64,000 nucleotides of DNA, taken from NCBI GenBank assembly GCA_963513935.1, contig OY740769.1:103705762-103769761 (forward strand). Reading direction: 5' to 3'. This document shows positions 13,262 through 23,560 of the stretch, piece by piece. The translations under genes and the position numbers were made by a program. The notes under the pieces are model-generated. The model was not told the origin of the DNA. It did no database searches and was given only the letters and a program-made list of their open reading frames with translations. Positions within the stretch are counted from its first letter, which is position 1, and each line of letters starts with the position of its first letter. Source of the stretch: Aphrophora alni. Lineage: Eukaryota > Arthropoda > Insecta > Hemiptera > Aphrophoridae.

Positions 13262-13743
13262 ATGACAAACCCGATTTCGTATGATTACAGTCATTGTGGC
13301 CTTAGATTGTTCTCATATTTAAATAAAAAGCTCACCCTGTTTGAAGATAAGTACATCAACAGAAAGAGTTATGCTAGCATAAATGTGCAAGTCGCCTGCT
13401 ACGCAGCGGAAAAATTGCAAGTCTATCAGCAGAGTCTGCATGATGCCAGAATCTGGAGAAGGAGAGGTATTATATCACATTATGACAGCTTCTTTTGTTT
13501 ATTGAGGGACTTGGGCTATGGCATTTCCAAGTGGCTTATAGCTCGTTTTTAGTACCAAAAAATAACATGATACATATTTTAACTCGATTCACTTCAAAGA
13601 AAGAATCGTTGGTGAAAGAGTATTTGTACAGGACAGGAACAGGTTTCCAATATTCGCGCATCGTTAGACAACGTTCCAAAGATCATTGTACCTTGTGCAG
13701 TACTTCATAATTTGTCGATGCATTTAAACGATCATTTGGATCA
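13262..13743 (+). pseudogene. PIF/Harbinger (HARBI1-like) transposase fragment
   Basis: Across two to three frames the HARBI1 core is visible in order: VALDCSHI (first catalytic Asp region, about 13295), KYINRKSYASINVQV (about 13352-13396), LHDARIWRRRGI (second Asp, about 13435-13470), LLRDLGYGISKWLI (third acidic position, about 13499-13540), and the terminal NVPKIIVPCAVLHNLSMHLN block (about 13671-13730). At least three frameshifts break it, and the myb/SANT partner gene is not seen. The HDARI and VLHN motifs make the family assignment secure. It is dead, because no single frame spans the catalytic core. Confidence 0.85.
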
Positions 13744-14939
13744 GGAAAGAAAACCAAAACACAATTTTTAGTAAAATTCTACTTTTTATTGAGTCCTGTC
13801 GACTATAGTTTCGCCAGTGACGGTATTTACGAGGCAGCTTAACACAGATTAAAAAAACCATTTGGATTGTGATAGAGATCAAGAAAAAAAATGTAAACCA
13901 TGAAGATTGTGTCGTAGAACGGGAAAGTGGTGCCACAAGACAACGAGGAGAATTTAAACTCAATGAAATGCTACACCACATTGCTAAAATTAGAATACTT
14001 ACACGCGCGCGCACACACGCACTCACAGACACTCTTGAACTAACTCTAGCATGGAGCATTCGATTGAGATTTTTTCAATTTTATTTATGAAAAGGATTGA
14101 GGAATGAATGGGATTATGTACAATTTATTTTACATTTTTCTTAATACCACATATTTCTATATACAGTAGTCTAAATTCCCATCCGTATATTTTGCTTTTT
14201 TCTAAGACTTCGTTATTAACATCTGAATCTGTTGTAGGCCTACCCAGTGATTGTTGAAGTTGTTTCCACTGAAAGCTTTACTTTCTCAAATTGAATATTT
14301 TGTAGTTGTACTCTTGGCAATTCGAGGGCAGAGATTTTTTTTCCTTCACTTTTATACCGATCGATTATTTTTCATTTATTTTTTCTTATTTTGGGAGGAA
14401 ATTTGCTTTCAGCACTTTAATATTCACTTTGGCAGTTGGTTCCAGATTGTGGTTCTTCTGTTGAGTTGTCACTTCTTTTTACGCCTACAGATATTATCAA
14501 AAATCAAATTATAAAGAAAACCTTGATATTTGTCAAAGAATTTCTAACCAAAACATGTTGAACCTCAGAAAATCAATGAGTATTTAAAGATTGATATGAG
14601 TCAAAATTACTTTATATTTAATAATAAAATTTTCAACAACTCAAAGTTACAGCTATGGAAATGGGCTGTTTTCATAGCTGAACTATTTATGAGTATATTT
14701 AGAAAGATTTAAAGAACAGCATGAAGTATTTTCCCAGAATATGGTTGAGGTATGAAAACGATGTTTTTATAGTTTTTGACCTCAAACAATAATGTCATTG
14801 ATTTTATTTGTCACATTAGTAGCATACGCAGTTCCATAAAATTTATTCATGAACTAGAAAAGATCAATAGGGTACCGTTTCTAGATTTATTGTGGATTAG
14901 AAACTAACATATAAACCATTTTACTCCAAAACATAATAA
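13744..14939. other. Non-coding stretch downstream of the Harbinger relic
   Basis: No gene recognised. A short CA/CG run (ACACGCGCGCACACACGC) lies near 14000-14020. Open frames here are low-complexity or short. Confidence 0.4.
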
Positions 14940-15175
14940 AACACTACCAACACAAAAACTGTATAGTTATGTTTATTCTACCTTATGTACATTTCAATAG
15001 CACTGATATCATCTTCAGAGGTACAACAAACACTAACCTTAATAACTACGTTTACTACTACTGGGAAGCGTTCCCTCCACCCATCACCTGACCTCCTCAG
15101 CCAATCACAGTTGGTCTCGTCACACATCTTGTCAATGGGCGTGGCAACGCCTACCTTCTAATACATGATAAGAGT
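14940..15175 (-). mobile_element. Penelope-like element or retrozyme fragment carrying a hammerhead motif
   Basis: Read on the minus strand, this holds a moderately GC-rich segment (15165 down to 15030), then the hammerhead fold (15023-14979), then an AT-rich tail with ATAAACATAAC. The same order (GC-rich segment, hammerhead-like motif, AT-rich tail) appears in the elements at 41181-41836 and 45000-45236. No reverse transcriptase is present. Ends were not determined. Confidence 0.5.
14979..15023 (-). ncRNA. Hammerhead ribozyme, type I with very short stem III
   Basis: Minus-strand reading, 5' to 3': stem I strand UACCU (15023-15019); core CUGAAGA (15018-15012), matching the consensus CUGANGA; one unpaired U; stem II GAUA with UAUU around a 7-base loop; GAAA (14995-14992); UGUACA, self-complementary, serving as a 3-bp stem III; UA as the UH of the cleavage triplet (14985-14984); then AGGUA pairing fully with UACCU. 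All invariant positions that I can check are kept. The tiny stem III is typical of hammerheads in Penelope-like elements and animal retrozymes, which are thought to act as dimers. The extra U before stem II is a deviation, but it is shared by the other copies in this window. Confidence 0.65.
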
Positions 15176-16387
15176 ATAAAACTAACTTAATAAAGGAGTA
15201 CATTTTTACATTTTACGTTCACGTTTATATTTGTTTTTCTTTTCCTACATTTTTTTTCTGCAAAAGATGTAACATCAGATAAAGGTAATCCGGTACCCCC
15301 AACAGGCAACAGGCTAGTTACTTACCAAAAATCACCTCACTTCCTGTTAATACACCTATTAGAATTTTTTTTTTAAACTAGAAAAATAATTATATTATTT
15401 AACTTGCAGCAAGGCCTATTCGGTTTAGTTCATAAGCATAACATTTTTAACATTTCACAAAAATGTTATCGAAATCACTTAGATCGAACTTGATAATATG
15501 TTCGACTCATGATTTTACTTTTGGTGTTTCTGATAGATACATGAGAAAATTTGTGAAACGTTTGTTTTGATTTCTATATGTGCAAGAGGTTCTGGGTTGG
15601 GTTCAATTCTCAAAGTTATAGTGTTGAGCCAGCAAGAGTGATAGTTACGATTGGTAGGGAATTTTAATCGATGTATTACCCAAATACCGTATAAAAACCA
15701 AAATTTTAGTGCACTTGCCAACAAATAAAAAATGATTTAATTCTAATTGTTACGAAATTTCAAACAATTAGTTTCGAAATTTCTAATTGTTTCAGATCTA
15801 ACAATTTGATTAAATGTTGTTAAAATAAGCAGCCTCTAGAGACTCAAACAAAACAGATCGGTTGCAATCCTCCCAAAAAATTACTGTCCTGAGTTATCAG
15901 TAAAAAAAACTAATATAAATGTAAAGTTCTCAAAATTTTGGTAAAATGTGAATATTAATTATGCAAACAAGTGTACAAAAATCGTAATTAAAATTAAATT
16001 ACTGTAACGAAATTATTTATTTAACGTATTTAATAGGTTAAGTTCTATTTTTGTAACGAAACCTAACCTAACTTAACCTTAACCCCTATCATTAAAACCC
16101 CGATTTGAATCAAATAGACTACTATTTACGCTTAGTGGTAATTTATAGCACAATTGAAGAATAAGCTCTATTTAAATAATACACATAATCTATTTTTACC
16201 TTTATTCAGCCTGTAGTCTTCTATTCAGTCTGTCTACAATTCGGTTTTTAACTTAAAATTACCAGTTCAAAATAATAATAATCATGCATGTTCATCAAAC
16301 TTTCGTTTGTTTTAAAACATGTGTCGTGTTTTGTGTTGTGTTGTGTTTTACACATAATATCGAAGATCATTAGCTGATGTAAGTAAT
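15176..16387. other. Non-coding stretch, no gene seen
   Basis: AT-rich with no gene or repeat array recognised. The minus-strand frame 15515-15724 has no recognisable domain. Confidence 0.4.
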
Positions 16388-16414
16388 CTGAAGATGACAA
16401 TTTAACTGTCGAAA
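16388..16414 (+). ncRNA. Hammerhead-like core (partial)
   Basis: CUGAAGA (16388-16394), one unpaired U, a 4-bp stem II GACA/UGUC with a 7-base loop, then GAAA (16411-16414). This is the same core and spacing as at 14979-15023. A stem I partner and a clear UH cleavage triplet after a short stem III were not found, so it may be a decayed or truncated copy of a Penelope-type hammerhead. Confidence 0.45.
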
Positions 16415-16605
16415 CCAATAATTTTAAGTTCTAAATACCATTTTAGACAAACCTAAGAAAAAGGTAAGAATAAATAATACATATAATTCATAATACAATC
16501 CTGGTAGCCTACAATAATTGTTGTCTATTTAAATATATAAATGTCTTATTTTTTTAATCTGTGCAATTATAAGTTCGGAGTTTTGTAGAAAACACTGCAG
16601 AGCTG

Positions 16606-16633
16606 TTTCGCTATTTACAACTGGCATCATCAG
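16606..16633 (-). ncRNA. Hammerhead-like core (degenerate stem II)
   Basis: On the minus strand: CUGAUGA (16633-16627), one U, a weak stem II beginning GCC and ending AGC, and GAAA (16609-16606) followed by CAGCUCUGCAG. The core matches consensus, but stem II is mismatched and no UH after a short stem III is evident. Probably a decayed terminal part of a Penelope-like element, lying 190 bases from another such core. Confidence 0.35.
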
Positions 16634-19201
16634 ATGTTGACTTAAACTCTGACTTTTAAATACTCAATACAGATTATAGACTACTAAAATTCAATAAAGC
16701 GAGTAAATTTGTAAATTATATTTCAACAAAAAATTTATAAAAAGGGAGGGACCATAAGAAATAAAACGCTGAAATAAAGAATTTTTTTTCTTTCCAAATA
16801 TCTTGGGAGTAACGAATATTATTTTTGGATAGTTTTCAGTTTTATAGATGTAAGAAAATAATTGTCGTTCATTTACTAATATTTCATCCCAACTTTAAAA
16901 TACAACATAGGCTAATTAGGTTTTGAAATACGCTTGACTTATTTAAGTCTACTTTTGTTTCTTATTACATGTATTAGGCCTACTTCTCTCGCAGAAATGA
17001 TGTCATGTTAGATTAATTCTCGCATGTCTCGACCTTTCAATAACGGGTAGCGCTTCTACCATAGATAATGTCATGAAAGTAAGGTGGATCACCTGTGAAG
17101 ACCCTATAACTCATATTGGTAACCGTGATGACTGAAGTTCCACGTGTTCCATGCATGGCGCCAAGTAGCACAGGTTAATAAACTAATAGCTCATTGCGCA
17201 TGATCACAGTAATGTAATATGCAATCAATTTAAAAGCACAAAAGTGGATAATTACACCTGTGAACCTATTAGTGAAAATATAGGAATACTAACCCACAGA
17301 GAAATTTTGACAGGTGAGTCTATACAAAAGGCACAATTTTGGGTCACGGTGTAAGTGTTTTTGTTAATCAAATTTTCTTTCATATATTAAATTTCTTTCA
17401 TATAAAAATATATAAAATTTCATATTAAATATCTGTAAACCCAGTTTTGGGGTATCACCATTTTATAAAAAAAATCTGACCAAAATCTTGATTTTCAATT
17501 GTTTTTAAGGTCCGTAGGAAAAACCAAGCCTTAAAATTTCACACCCGTGTCTGTCCGTCTGTCTGTCTAGAATGTTGTAACTCGTTTACTCAAACAATAC
17601 GATAAATCATATTTATTTTAAACTTTGCATTTATATTCTTTGTATTGTCCTAAATATAGGAAAAATATACCGGCAACAAAAAATAACCTTGGGGAGCAGA
17701 AACCATCAAGTCAGTTGAATAATTTTTTTAGAAACATTATGTGTGGAACATCAAATAAAACTAGAAGTTATTCTGATTTACGAATATGTATGTTTATTTG
17801 ACGAAAAAAATAATATGTTAATGCTAAGCTAAATTTAAAGTGTCAGATATCATCTCCGTACCCCTCTAACTTGAACACGGCGTGACCTATTTTTACAGAT
17901 CTGATAAAAATTATTTGGATTTGAAATTAAATTCCAATACCAAATCATATTTTAAAGTTTTGTGTATGACGAATACAACTTAATTTAACCACACAATGAT
18001 AAATTTATAAATGTGATTTCTAAAATAATCTAATTTAACTGACGGAAGAGCAATCTTTAGTTGACAAATGCAATTAAAACCAATAATTATTTGTCAGGAC
18101 ACGGGATACGGCTGTAAAGTGAGGTTATGATTCACGTTACGAAGATTTATTACAATCGTTACTGTAGCAACGTAACATTGGGTAACGAACGACATTACCC
18201 AACAAAACATTATATTTACGATCAAATCACGATTTATGCTGTTCCATGATTTAATGTTTAAATGAGGAACTGTATTACGAAATAATTCAGCAATATTTTG
18301 AAGCCTACAGTTCGTTTTAATTCCGAAGTATTCTAACCTAACAAATTGTAAACCTATTTTTATTTTCTCACTCTAGAGAGAAAATATTTTGTTTCGAAAA
18401 ATCGATGATGCGACTTTCATTTTATTAACCTCAAAAGAAGTGTTTTTTATATTGTTTTCGGGTTTCCCTGAGCCCAATAAATTATTATAACAAAAAATAT
18501 CTGACCTTATGTCTGGTTGCCTAACAGCAATAATTATTGATAAAAATCGTGTAACCGATTTTTTTTTCAAAAGTGTAGTGTTTGGTGTCTTAACTATACA
18601 CATAAACTTTTAAAACACATTTTGGAGTATTCTGCAATGAAAACCCAAAAATTTAAATTCCTCTTTTAAAGTATTGCCCTCGAAAAACCTAAACAAAACG
18701 TGTTAGTAGCCATCTCGCCAAAAATGTCAGTTCGAAAAAAATCGGCAAAAACTAAATGTCTGTTTACAGGGGTATTTGAAAAGACAGAATTTTTTCAAAA
18801 TCCTCTCTTCTAATTAATTGCGATTAAACTTTGGTGAAATACTGAAATCCGAATTATAATATTTTATTCCTTCCAAACAATAAAAACTACACTTCAGAAG
18901 TAACTGATAAAACACTGAAATGAACCAAAACGTTGGCTCTATTTAAATTAAAACAACGAAAGTCAGTCAAAAAACGGGATTTATTCTGATCCAGAGTGAA
19001 ACTACACGAAATGACTTGTGCCATAGCTCATTTTATTCGTTAAAGTGTCTAGATCAAAAATGTAAACAGTTTTTTTTGCGGAAACATAATAATTTGTTTA
19101 TTTATTAAATATAAACAATAAGAATGATGCCCGATAAACGTAATATGAAATAAGAGACGGGGTTCATAAAAAATCGATATAATTTTTTGATTTCAGTGTT
19201 A
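16634..19201. other. Non-coding stretch, no gene seen
   Basis: Contains a short CTGTCCGT/CTGTCTGT run (about 17549-17570) and otherwise unremarkable AT-rich sequence. Upstream of 19202 the sequence resembles a diverged extra copy of the sub-unit inside the 274-bp repeat (GATTTCAGTG next to a T-rich run). The minus-strand frame 18373-18603 has no recognisable family. Confidence 0.35.
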
Positions 19202-19479
19202 TTTTTTATGTATTTGGGGTCGCTCTTTCCGATTATGATGTCAAAAAAGTGCGCATCCTAGAGGGCGCCACAGGAAAACATAATATAAGATGCAGGTAAT
19301 GACAAATTAAAATTAAATGAAATAAGGCATTTATTATGGTGAATTCGTGTCATTCTTCGATTTCAATGCCATTTTTTAATATAAGTTCTCTGGTTCGCTC
19401 GTTCCGATACTGATAATAAAATTGTGCGAATCGTAGAGGGCGCCACCGGCAAAACCCCTCTACGATTCGCACAATTTTA
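19202..19479. repeat. 274-bp direct repeat, copy 1, ending in a strong hairpin
   Basis: Bases 19202-19475 are identical, as far as I can read, to 19975-20248 (constant offset 773). The segment holds two diverged tandem sub-units, each with TCGCTCNTTCCGAT and then GTAGAGGGCGCCAC or CCTAGAGGGCGCCAC. It ends in an inverted repeat, ATTGTGCGAATCGTAGAGGG (19421-19440) against its complement (19456-19475), which extends to about 24 bp with flanking bases, around a 15-base loop. It abuts the C-terminal end of the pogo transposase relic. Confidence 0.9.
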
Positions 19480-19974
19480 GCAAGTAGAGGAGCACTATGG
19501 AGAAAGTTTTTCCTGCAACCAACTTAACGGCTATAAAGTCAGCGTCGGTGAAGATGTACCTGTGTCGGTGTGATAGCAGTTAATTTGAACCTGTTTATTG
19601 CTATCTCAGCCGTTTGTGTACGAAGGTAGGCTTGACCAAAAACCTCTATAACATTTTAGGGTGTGAGGGTACGCCCATTCTGTTCAAACCATACCCTGCC
19701 TCAGTGTAGTACGTTTTCAAAGGCCACATAAAAGACTTATATAAGGACTGTAATTTGTGGGTGGAATGAGGAGGAAGTGAGATGATAGTCAAATGGTTCT
19801 TTCTGGTCAAGTCAATCACATCTGGATTACGAACGTGGCTATAATGACCACCCAAGATGAGTAGAATAGACTTTTTTTCAGTAGGACATGTTTCCTCATT
19901 GAAGTGAACTAACCATTCCGTTAACAAATTGTTTTGTGAATGCATGCTGAAGGATGGTCTCTGAATCCTTATAA

Positions 19975-20248
19975 TTTTTTATGTATTTGGGGTCGCTCTT
20001 TCCGATTATGATGTCAAAAAAGTGCGCATCCTAGAGGGCGCCACAGGAAAACATAATATAAGATGCAGGTAATGACAAATTAAAATTAAATGAAATAAGG
20101 CATTTATTATGGTGAATTCGTGTCATTCTTCGATTTCAATGCCATTTTTTAATATAAGTTCTCTGGTTCGCTCGTTCCGATACTGATAATAAAATTGTGC
20201 GAATCGTAGAGGGCGCCACCGGCAAAACCCCTCTACGATTCGCACAAT
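19975..20248. repeat. 274-bp direct repeat, copy 2, inserted in the pogo relic
   Basis: No difference from copy 1 was found by reading. The hairpin arms lie at 20194-20213 and 20229-20248. It interrupts the pogo coding order between the GWIQ-equivalent region and the TEWLVHF block. Identity of the two copies against a heavily mutated pogo background implies a recent duplication, gene conversion, or an assembly artefact. Confidence 0.9.
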
Positions 20249-20603
20249 CACTATACCCACCAATACGTCCCACCAATTGCACCATCAGAGCAGCCTCTCA
20301 TTAGAGCATTGGATCATGTTTGTTCTAGGGATAAATTATCATTGGTGGGACATAATGACCCGAAGCGCTCATGCTTGCGATAATTGTGAATGAACCCCCT
20401 CTTTCTGCGGACGTTAGAGCTGCGATTTGTTTTTCCCTTTCATTCCTATCACATTCTTGGGAATTCTCCCCTGGAAAATGGATATGCTCGTCCCCTCTAC
20501 GCTACACACCCGATCTGCTGGATACGAGTGATTGTTGTAAAAGTCTACCAATAAATCAAAGAAAGCTGTCACATTCTCTTTATTTAAACCCAAACCTCTA
20601 GAT

Positions 20604-23104
20604 TACAGTGGTCCCCAAATGGCGGACCGTGGTCCGGATCCGGACCGTCACATAATTTTTTACAGACCACGAGGTCGAATTCACAAACTGTATTTTTTAT
20701 GTGTTTGTAGCTTTTAGTGTATTTAAACCTCATTTGAACTTAAAACAGATATCGCCACTGACCATACAACATATGTTGTATATAAGAGTAAACAATTTGT
20801 AACGAAACATAGTTGATTCAACGTCCCGCCGCGCTATATAGCTACAGTTTTAAGCGTTGTAATGCTCCGGCGTTTTCTTGAAGCTTCCTCCCCTCCATCG
20901 CTAATTAAACTCGCCCAGTGGCCACGCCGTATGCAGCACTGTTGACGTCGTCTGTACACTTGCTACTAACGTGGTGTTTAGTTCTCTGTTCATCCTGTTG
21001 TGTGTTAGTTCTGCAAGGAGTCTAGTGTGAATTACTTACAATGGATAACAAAAAACAGAAAGTAGGCAGTAAAAATAGGCAGTTTTTACCAGAGTGGACG
21101 GATCAGTATTTGTTTATAATTCCAAACAAAAGTGGAGCTGTGCCTGTGTGTTTGATATGTCAACAAACTGTATCTGTTGTCAAGAGTTCAAACGTTAAAC
21201 GACACTTTGAGAATAACACAAGCCTTTTGATACAAAATACCCAATGCGAAGTGATCTTCGCAATTACAAGATTGAGAGTTTACGTTCAAACTACTTAGCT
21301 AGTACCCAGATTGGATATTAAATCTAAGAATGACTGCCCAAGAAAGATGTGCAGAGGCTTCTTTGCATGTTTCGTGGACTCTTGCTAAATATATGAAACC
21401 TGTTACTGATGCAGATATAGTCAAATAATGCATGGTCGAGGCAGAAAACGTATTATTTGAGAATAAACAAGATGTTGACACTATTCGACGCATGCCGCTT
21501 TCTGCATCTACCAGCACACGAAACACTGAAGTTTTAGCAGAAGAAAGTTGTAAAAGCTTGAAACAGATTTTAGCGGCTACAGACAGATACGCTTTAGCAT
21601 TGGACGAATCATGTGACATTGCCGATTCAGCACAAACGATTGTTTTTGTGCAGCTTTTGGACAGTAACAAAGAACAGTTTGTGGAAGATTTGTTAACAAT
21701 GTTGCCAATATCAGGGCAAACACGGGGAGAGGACTTGTACAAAGTTTTATTGGATTATTTTGAGAAAGCTGAGTTGGGTTTGAAAAAAATATTATATCAG
21801 TAACAACAGATGGTGCTTGTGCGATGGTCGGGAAAAACAAAGGCTTGGTACGTCAAATGAAAACGGATCATAAATTTAATGAAAGTTTGCTAACCTACCA
21901 CTGTATTATCCATCAGAGTGTGTTGTGTTGCAAACTGAAGCCTGCTCCTGAAAGTAAAATGCAAGCTGTAGTTAAGATCATTAACTTCATACAATCAAAG
22001 TCTTCACTTAGGCACCGTCAATTCAAGTCACTTCTTCAGGAAACTAAAGCACACTTTGACGATTTATTACTTCACAACAACGTAAGATGGCTGAGCAAAG
22101 GGTTTGTACTTCAACGGTTTTTTGCTGTTATAGAGGACATAAAAGTATTTCTATCAGAGTGTAGTGAAGAAGTTGCAAATGAACACTTGGCTTCCTGCTT
22201 GATACAGAAGACACTATTCCAAAAATAGCTTTCCTGACAGATGTCTTCAGACATTTCAATTTTTTAAACTTAAAACTGCAAGGGAAAGGACTTCTCTCAG
22301 AAATTAGAAGGTTTACAAGAAAGGTTGCTCTTTGGTGTGACGATGTCAGTAACGAATGTGTGCACTTTCCCAGCCTTAAGTCAGTTTGTGACAGCAACGA
22401 TGGCATTGACATAAAACAGTTTGTCAACTTCTTAAATGACCTCAAATCTGAGTTCAATGCTCGATTTAGTGACTTTGACAAAATAGGGAATGTTGTTCAA
22501 GTCCTAAATAACTGTTTTTCTCTAAAGTCTAATGCAGAATGGGCCAATGAAGCGGCAGTGGTTTTCAACTGTAATAAAGCAACCCTGTAAATGGAAATAA
22601 TAGATTTCCAGGAAGACATTGCTCTGCAGGACAAATTTAGACAAGTCCCGAAAGAACTTTGGTGTGAGCTGTTTTGGATCAAATATGTGAGCAGTGAAAC
22701 ATATCCTGAACTGAAAAACTTGGTCATCAAACTTAATAAAAATGTTTGGATCAACGTATACATGCGAGTCTGCAGTGTCAAGGAAGAACTTCATCAAAAA
22801 TAAATACAGATCCCACCTCAGTGACAGCCACCTCAACAACCTGATGAGAATCAGCTTCACAGGTTTCACTCCACACTTCAGAGAAGTAGTCCAGAATAAG
22901 AAATGCCATTTCTCTCACTGAGTGATCTATTTGAGTAATCTTTATAAATAATACTTGTTCTAAGTGAAATTAAATTAAATGACTTTATTTATAATGTTAA
23001 AATTTTTATTAAACCAAAACAATAAGAGTGAAAACTTGACCGGCCCGTGACAGTTTTATAGAAATTTGAAATGGACCTTCATAAAATGTAATTGGTGATC
23101 ACTG
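20604..23104 (+). mobile_element. hAT element with BED-finger transposase relic, inserted in pogo
   Basis: The left end CAGTGGTCCCCAAA (20606) and right end (complement CAGTGATCACCAAT, 23104) form related hAT-type terminal repeats. An 8-bp target duplication CTCTAGAT (20596-20603) / CTCTAGAA (23105-23112) flanks it, with two extra bases TA before the left CAGTG. Subterminal GGTCCGGATCCGGACC and, at the right, GACCGGCCCGTGACAG are typical of this group. Length is about 2.5 kb. It lies inside the pogo transposase relic and is therefore younger than that element. Confidence 0.85.
21041..22921 (+). pseudogene. hAT transposase (BED finger, ZBED/GTF2IRD2-like), frameshifted
   Basis: The start ATG at 21041 opens a BED zinc finger: CLIC (C-x2-C) followed by NVKRHFEN. 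Next come LALDESCDIADSAQ (first catalytic Asp region, about 21596), LLTMLPISGQTRGEDLY (about 21691), a TTDGA-VGKNKGLV block (about 21806-21850), CIIHQ (about 21902), NNVRWLSKGFVLQRFF (about 22078-22122), and the C-terminal hATC dimerisation region with YRSHLSDSHLNNLMRISFTG (to about 22866), ending at a stop near 22921. At least four frameshifts or stops separate these blocks, so no full protein can be made. The gene order matches animal hAT transposases related to domesticated ZBED and GTF2IRD2 proteins. Dead but fairly well preserved. Confidence 0.9.
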
Positions 23105-23560
23105 CTCTAGAATATGATTTTTCACAAAGTTTGTGAAGTTACAGCTTAGGTCCTTAGGTCACGCAAAAAAGGTCAGCCCAAACTCGTCCTGCATCTTCGT
23201 TTTTGAAAGGGGTTGTCAAGCCAAAACCTCTGGGCAAGTAAATATGCCATTCTTCTCAGAATGTTTGCTCCATCACTAGAAAGTAAGAATCTAACTGCTT
23301 TTCGAGCTCTGCATTTAAGAATGGTTTCCTTCCAACCTTTGCTTTTTTAACCAATTTCTCGGGGTTTTATCAAGTTTAAGAAATCTCTGCAGAGAACTAC
23401 GCGGTACTCCCAACCTCTTACAGCACCTTTCACGGAATCCTCATTACTTTCACAGTGGCGATGGCACATACCATCTGAGATTTATTACAATGATTCCTTA
23501 GGTTCTTGTATTCTGGAGTTTTTAAGCTCTTTCTTACACATAACCAGGTGTATAAAATGT

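Larger units (their letters stand above)
19480..23560 (-). pseudogene. pogo/Tigger transposase, split by two insertions
   Basis: Minus-strand pieces read in order as one transposase. The N-terminal DNA-binding part at 23560-23113 shows AIATVKV, then KVGRKPFLNAELEKQL, FGLTTPF and AGRVWADLF, the CENPB-type region. The middle at 20595-20250 begins GLNKENVTAFFDLLVDFY, with a decayed counterpart of the first catalytic Asp at SVEGTSISIFQ. The C-terminal part at 19976-19480 holds LLTEWLVHFNEET, ILLILGGHYSH, IISLPPHSTHKLQSL and, near the end, FTDADFIAVKLVAGKT. A hAT element (20604-23104) separates the first two pieces and the 274-bp repeat copy 2 separates the last two. The expected LDGH aspartate is Gly, and stops are frequent, so it is long dead. 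Confidence 0.8.

Noticed and set aside
21299..22869. Several minus-strand frames of 87-147 codons
   Set aside because: Antisense shadows of the plus-strand hAT transposase relic.
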